From: an uncultured Acidobacteriia bacterium
GTDB lineage: Bacteria > Acidobacteriota > Terriglobia > Bryobacterales > Bryobacteraceae
Length of the DNA: 64,000 nucleotides
Direction: 5' to 3'
Assembly (NCBI GenBank): GCA_903907865.1
Contig: CAIVPR010000099.1
Span: forward strand, 60,194 to 124,193
Both the position numbers and the translations under genes were made by a program. Below, in pieces: positions 61,633 through 64,000 of the stretch. The stretch's first letter is position 1. Each line of letters begins with the position of its first letter. The notes under the pieces were generated by a model. That model was not told the DNA's origin. It did no database searches and saw only the letters and a list, made by a program, of their open reading frames with translations.

Positions 61633-62413
61633 TCATGCCGCATTCTTTCCCTCCGTCGCGGGCTCCAAGTTCCGCTCGAACTCCTCCGGCGACCGGTATC
61701 CGAGCGCCGAATGGAGCCGCCTTGCGTTGTACACCGACTCCAGGAACCTGCCGATCCGCGTCCTCGGATCCGCAACGTCGCGGTATTCGCTCCTGTTCGC
61801 CTCCTCGGCCTTCAGAGTCTTCATGAACGATTCGCAGGCCGCGTTGTCCCACGGGTTGCCCTTCCGGCTCATATTCACCGTGATCCCGTTGCGCTCCAGC
61901 AGGCATGTGTATGCCCGCGCGGCGTACTGCACCCCGCGGTCTGAATGGGGCACCAGCCCGGGCTGCGGCCCGCGGCGCGCCAAGGCCATTTCCAACGCGC
62001 CCACCGTCAGGGGCCCGGCAAGCGTCCGGTCCAGGTTCCAGCCCACGAGGCGGCGCGAATGCGCATCCAGCACCACGGCCAAGTATACAAACTCATCCTC
62101 CAGCCGGATGCAGGTAATGTCGGCGACCCACAACTGGTTGATTCCATTCACCTGCAGGGTCGGAGGCAGGTTCGGGTACACCGGCAGCGGATGCGCCGAG
62201 TCGGTGGTGGGGACGAATTTCCGTCTTGCCACGCACAGCAGGTTGTCCTCCCGCATCAGCCGCCGCAGCGCGCAGATCCATGTCGTCCGCTGCCGGCTGC
62301 CGGTCCCCACATAGCCACCGGTAGTAGCCAGCGCGGCACAGGCCGCCCAGTTCGCACATCCGGGCCACCGTGAGGCGTGTTCCGTTGCTCACTTCCTTTT
62401 CGACCTGCTGGAA
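61633..62413 (-). pseudogene. IS3-family transposase orfB, disrupted
   Basis: The DDE integrase part is intact in one frame (62310-61633): LWVADITCIRLEDEFVYLAVV, a second Asp in HSDRGVQYA, and Glu in NPWDNAACESFMKTLKAEE. The N-terminal helix-turn-helix part (LTVARMCELGGLCRAGYYRWL) lies in another frame, ending near 62270 with DDMDLR. Joining the two requires a frameshift, and about 30 residues usually found between them are missing. An internal deletion of non-triplet length explains both. The gene cannot make a full transposase as it stands. Confidence 0.85.
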
Positions 62414-62477
62414 GAAGGCGCGCCGCTGTCCAGGGCCCGCAGCAGGCGCTGCTCCTCGACATACTGCAAGGCCCGCT

Positions 62478-62729
62478 TTAAAAATCGATCTCCCGCGCCT
62501 GTTGGCCGACCTTCCGTTCCAGTTCCGCCTCACGGTCCTCCCCGGCCCGCTTCCGGCCCCCGCCCGTGAAGGCGCTGGAGCCGTGCTCCTCCAGCTCCCT
62601 CCGCCACCGGTACAGGTCGCTGGTGTCGATCTCCAACGACCTCGCCACCTCCGCCGCGCTCTTGCCCGCCGCCATCTGGCGGATCGCCGTCTCCTTCAAC
62701 TCCTTGCTGAACTTCCTTCTTGTGCCCAT
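62478..62729 (-). pseudogene. IS3-family orfA, truncated at a T5 run
   Basis: 83 residues with the orfA helix-turn-helix (KFSKELKETAIRQMAAGKSA, VARSLEIDTSDLYRWRRELEE) and the start of the leucine-zipper region (ELERKVGQQAREIDF). The frame stops at TAA formed by a run of five T (62480-62484 on the complement). One more T, or a -1 shift there, continues the family-typical zipper LKRALQYVEEQRLLRALDSG for about 30 residues. This copy is thus either a one-base deletion mutant or uses slippage. Confidence 0.75.
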
Positions 62730-62773
62730 TTTTCGGTCCTTCCCCTTTCGATGATTTTTAGGGGTTAACCGCT

Positions 62774-62850
62774 TGTCTCACTTTGGGGGTCCACTCCATG
62801 TCTCACTTTTGGGGGTCCACTCCATGTCTCACTTTTGGGGGTCCACTCCA
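62774..62850. repeat. Three tandem copies of the IS3-like terminal sequence
   Basis: Units of 25, 26 and 26 bases (62774-62798, 62799-62824, 62825-62850), each TGTCTCACTTTTGGGGGTCC plus ACTCCA; the first lacks one T. Reverse-complemented, the unit begins with the same TGGAGTGGACCC found at the other IS end (61388). Confidence 0.9.
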
Positions 62851-62888
62851 CATCGCGTACTTCACAAAGGAACGGGCTAAATCTGCTG

Positions 62889-63189
62889 AACGAGGTGCGC
62901 CACAAACGGGTCTCCGTCTCGGATAAGATCATCGAATACTTTCGTAGGAACGTTGGCGAGAAGATCACCGGCGAGGAGTTGAAATACCTTGCCGCCGACA
63001 AGAAGGAATGGGCCCGTCGGGTTCGGGAACTTAGGGACAGAGCACCGTTGGCTGATCACCACGCGCAATAGTGGCCGTGACCACCTCGATATTGGCGTCT
63101 ACGTTCTGGAAGAAGATCGGCAGACCTATGAGCATGATCGGACGATTTCTGATGCGGTCCGGATCGTGCTCCAGCGGGATGGATTCCGA
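62889..63189 (+). pseudogene. HNH-endonuclease-like gene remnant, frameshifted and interrupted
   Basis: One frame reads NEVRHKRVSVSDKIIEYFRR and ELKYLAADKKEWARRVRELR; after a one-base shift at the GGG at 63034-63036 the next frame reads TEHRWLITTRNSG, GVYVLEEDRQTYEHDRTISD and AVRIVLQRDGFR. Together they match the N-terminal region of HNH restriction-like endonucleases, which normally continue GFRC.xCG into the zinc/HNH motif. Homology stops at Arg in 63187-63189, exactly where the IS256-like end begins. The 5' start is lost toward the tandem repeats. Not functional. Confidence 0.65.
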
Positions 63190-64000
63190 GGGTGTCCAGA
63201 AAACGGTGTAAGCGTTCTCCGGGAGAAAATAGAGGAGAACGAGATGAGGAAGCAGAAGAAGGACACAAGGGAAAACGACGAGGCGTTGGACCGTCTGATG
63301 GGGAACGCCAGGACGTACGAGGAGGTGCAGGGGGTGATCGCCCAGCTGACCAAGGCCGTGGTGGAGCGCGCGCTTCGCGGGGACGGCGCGCCTGGGGTAC
63401 TCGAGGCACGATCCGTCGGGGGGCCAACAGCGGCAACAGCCGGAACGGCACCACGAAAAAGACGCTGAAGGGGCCGCTGGGCGAGATGGAGATCGAGACG
63501 CCCCGGGACCGCAACGGCGACTTCGAGCCGCAGCTGGTGAGGAAGGGCCAACGGCGCTGGCCGGAACTGGACGGCCAGATGCTTTCCCTCTATGCGGGGC
63601 TTGACCACGCGCGAGATCCAGGGACACTTGGAGGAGATTTACCACACCGAAGTCAGCCCGGCTCTGATCAGCGAGGTGACCGACGAGGTCACCGACCTGG
63701 TGCGCGCGTGGCAGAACCGGCCTTTGGAACCGTTCTACGGGGTGGTGTTCCTGGACGCGCTGTACGTCAAGATGCGGCACGAGGGCCGGGTGGAGAACCG
63801 GGCGGTGTACGTGGCTCTGGGCATCGACCTGGATGGGCGCAAGGATGTGCTGGGCCTGTGGACCTCGGCCAACGAGGGGGCCAAGTTCTGGCTGGGGGTG
63901 TTGACGGAACTGCGCAACCGGGGCGTCAGGGACATCTACCTGGCCTGCGTCGACGGCCTGAAAGGCTTTCCGCAAGCAATAGAGACAGTGTTTCCGAAGA
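63190..64000 (+). mobile_element. IS256-family insertion sequence (3' end outside window)
   Basis: The element seems to start about 63188-63190 with GGGTGTCCAGAAAACGGTGT, where the HNH homology breaks, and contains a Mutator-type transposase. The right end lies beyond the window, so its inverted repeat cannot be checked. Confidence 0.65.
63244..64000 (+). pseudogene. IS256/Mutator-family transposase, frameshifted, partial
   Basis: From the ATG at 63244 the first frame gives LMGNARTYEEVQGVIAQLTK and VVERALRGD. Near 63385 the reading changes frame; fragments LGYSRHDPSGG, then NSRNGTTKKTLKGPLGEMEI and RDRNGDFEPQLVRKGQRRWP, then after about 63597 GLTTREIQGHLEEIYHTEVS and FLDALYVKMRHEGRVENRAV appear in successive frames. 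The catalytic Asp of FLDALYVK and the Asp of ACVDGLKGFP are present. At least three indels disrupt it, and it runs off the window end. Either the element is decayed or this stretch carries sequencing indels. Confidence 0.8.

Larger units (their letters stand above)
61388..62850 (-). mobile_element. Degenerate IS3-family insertion sequence
   Basis: The element contains IS3-type orfA (62478-62729) and a broken orfB (61633-62413), transcribed leftward. The left end near 61388 reads TGGAGTGGACCC, the inverted counterpart of the right end at 62774, which occurs three times in tandem (62774-62850). The ends agree at 12 of the first 12 bases and about 17 of 25 overall. No target-site duplication could be defined. 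Both genes are damaged, so the copy is probably inactive. Confidence 0.8.

Noticed and set aside
61343..62314. 323-residue plus-strand frame across the IS3-like element
   Set aside because: It is antisense to the DDE transposase domain and has no family features.
62774..62850. CRISPR-like array
   Set aside because: The 26-base units are directly adjacent with no unique spacers, and the unit equals the IS end sequence.

Overview
The window reads as high-GC chromosomal DNA from an Acidobacteriota bacterium, most likely of the Solibacter/Bryobacter group. The evidence is protein architecture: a VWFA-related acidobacterial domain protein, C-terminal domains of the type first catalogued from Solibacter (TIGR03437-like) on a subtilase and a beta-propeller protein, an Oar-like TonB receptor with an N-terminal carboxypeptidase-regulatory domain, and many secreted hydrolases. 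No ribosomal RNA or housekeeping cluster is present, so the genus is an inference.

Left third (1-23000): a partial ROK sugar kinase, a secreted S46 dipeptidyl-peptidase coupled to a small receiver-like protein, a Tat-exported sulfatase, a leftward pair made of a large hybrid histidine kinase and a REC-EAL c-di-GMP phosphodiesterase, an MgtA-type Mg2+ ATPase, a secreted subtilase, a YncE-like propeller, a GAF-GAF-ANTAR regulator divergent from a TonB receptor with a strong terminator, a secreted caspase-like protein and tRNA-Thr(CGT).

Middle (23000-37500): a tight leftward seven-gene operon (zinc dehydrogenase, SDR, PLC-like phosphodiesterase, VWA protein, two tandem paralogous secreted proteins, ThuA-like protein). 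A rightward group follows: two type I phosphodiesterase/AP-superfamily proteins, a CE1-like esterase and a cytochrome c/copper monooxygenase-like protein preceded by a striking inverted repeat. A leftward glycoside-hydrolase-like gene follows.

37565-51600: a leftward Tad (Flp) pilus locus running DUF192, TadD-like TPR protein, flp, polytopic membrane protein, cpaB, cpaC secretin, tadG, two tadE/F-like genes, cpaE, cpaF, then a two-gene ATPase plus TOPRIM module, then tadB and tadC. The module sits exactly between cpaF and tadB, in the same direction and with operon spacing. It resembles the split ATPase/TOPRIM architecture of PARIS and OLD-family phage defence, and it is the most unusual item in the window.

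Right part (51688-64000): a small membrane-anchored hendecad coiled-coil protein, a YVTN propeller protein, tRNA-Gly(TCC), a membrane spermidine-synthase-like protein, a ModA-like binding protein, a leftward trio of small genes, and a PQQ dehydrogenase with an N-terminal haem c. The final 2.6 kb is a mobile-element graveyard: a broken IS3-family element with three tandem copies of its end sequence, an HNH-endonuclease remnant with a frameshift, and an IS256-family transposase inserted into that remnant, itself frameshifted and running off the window.
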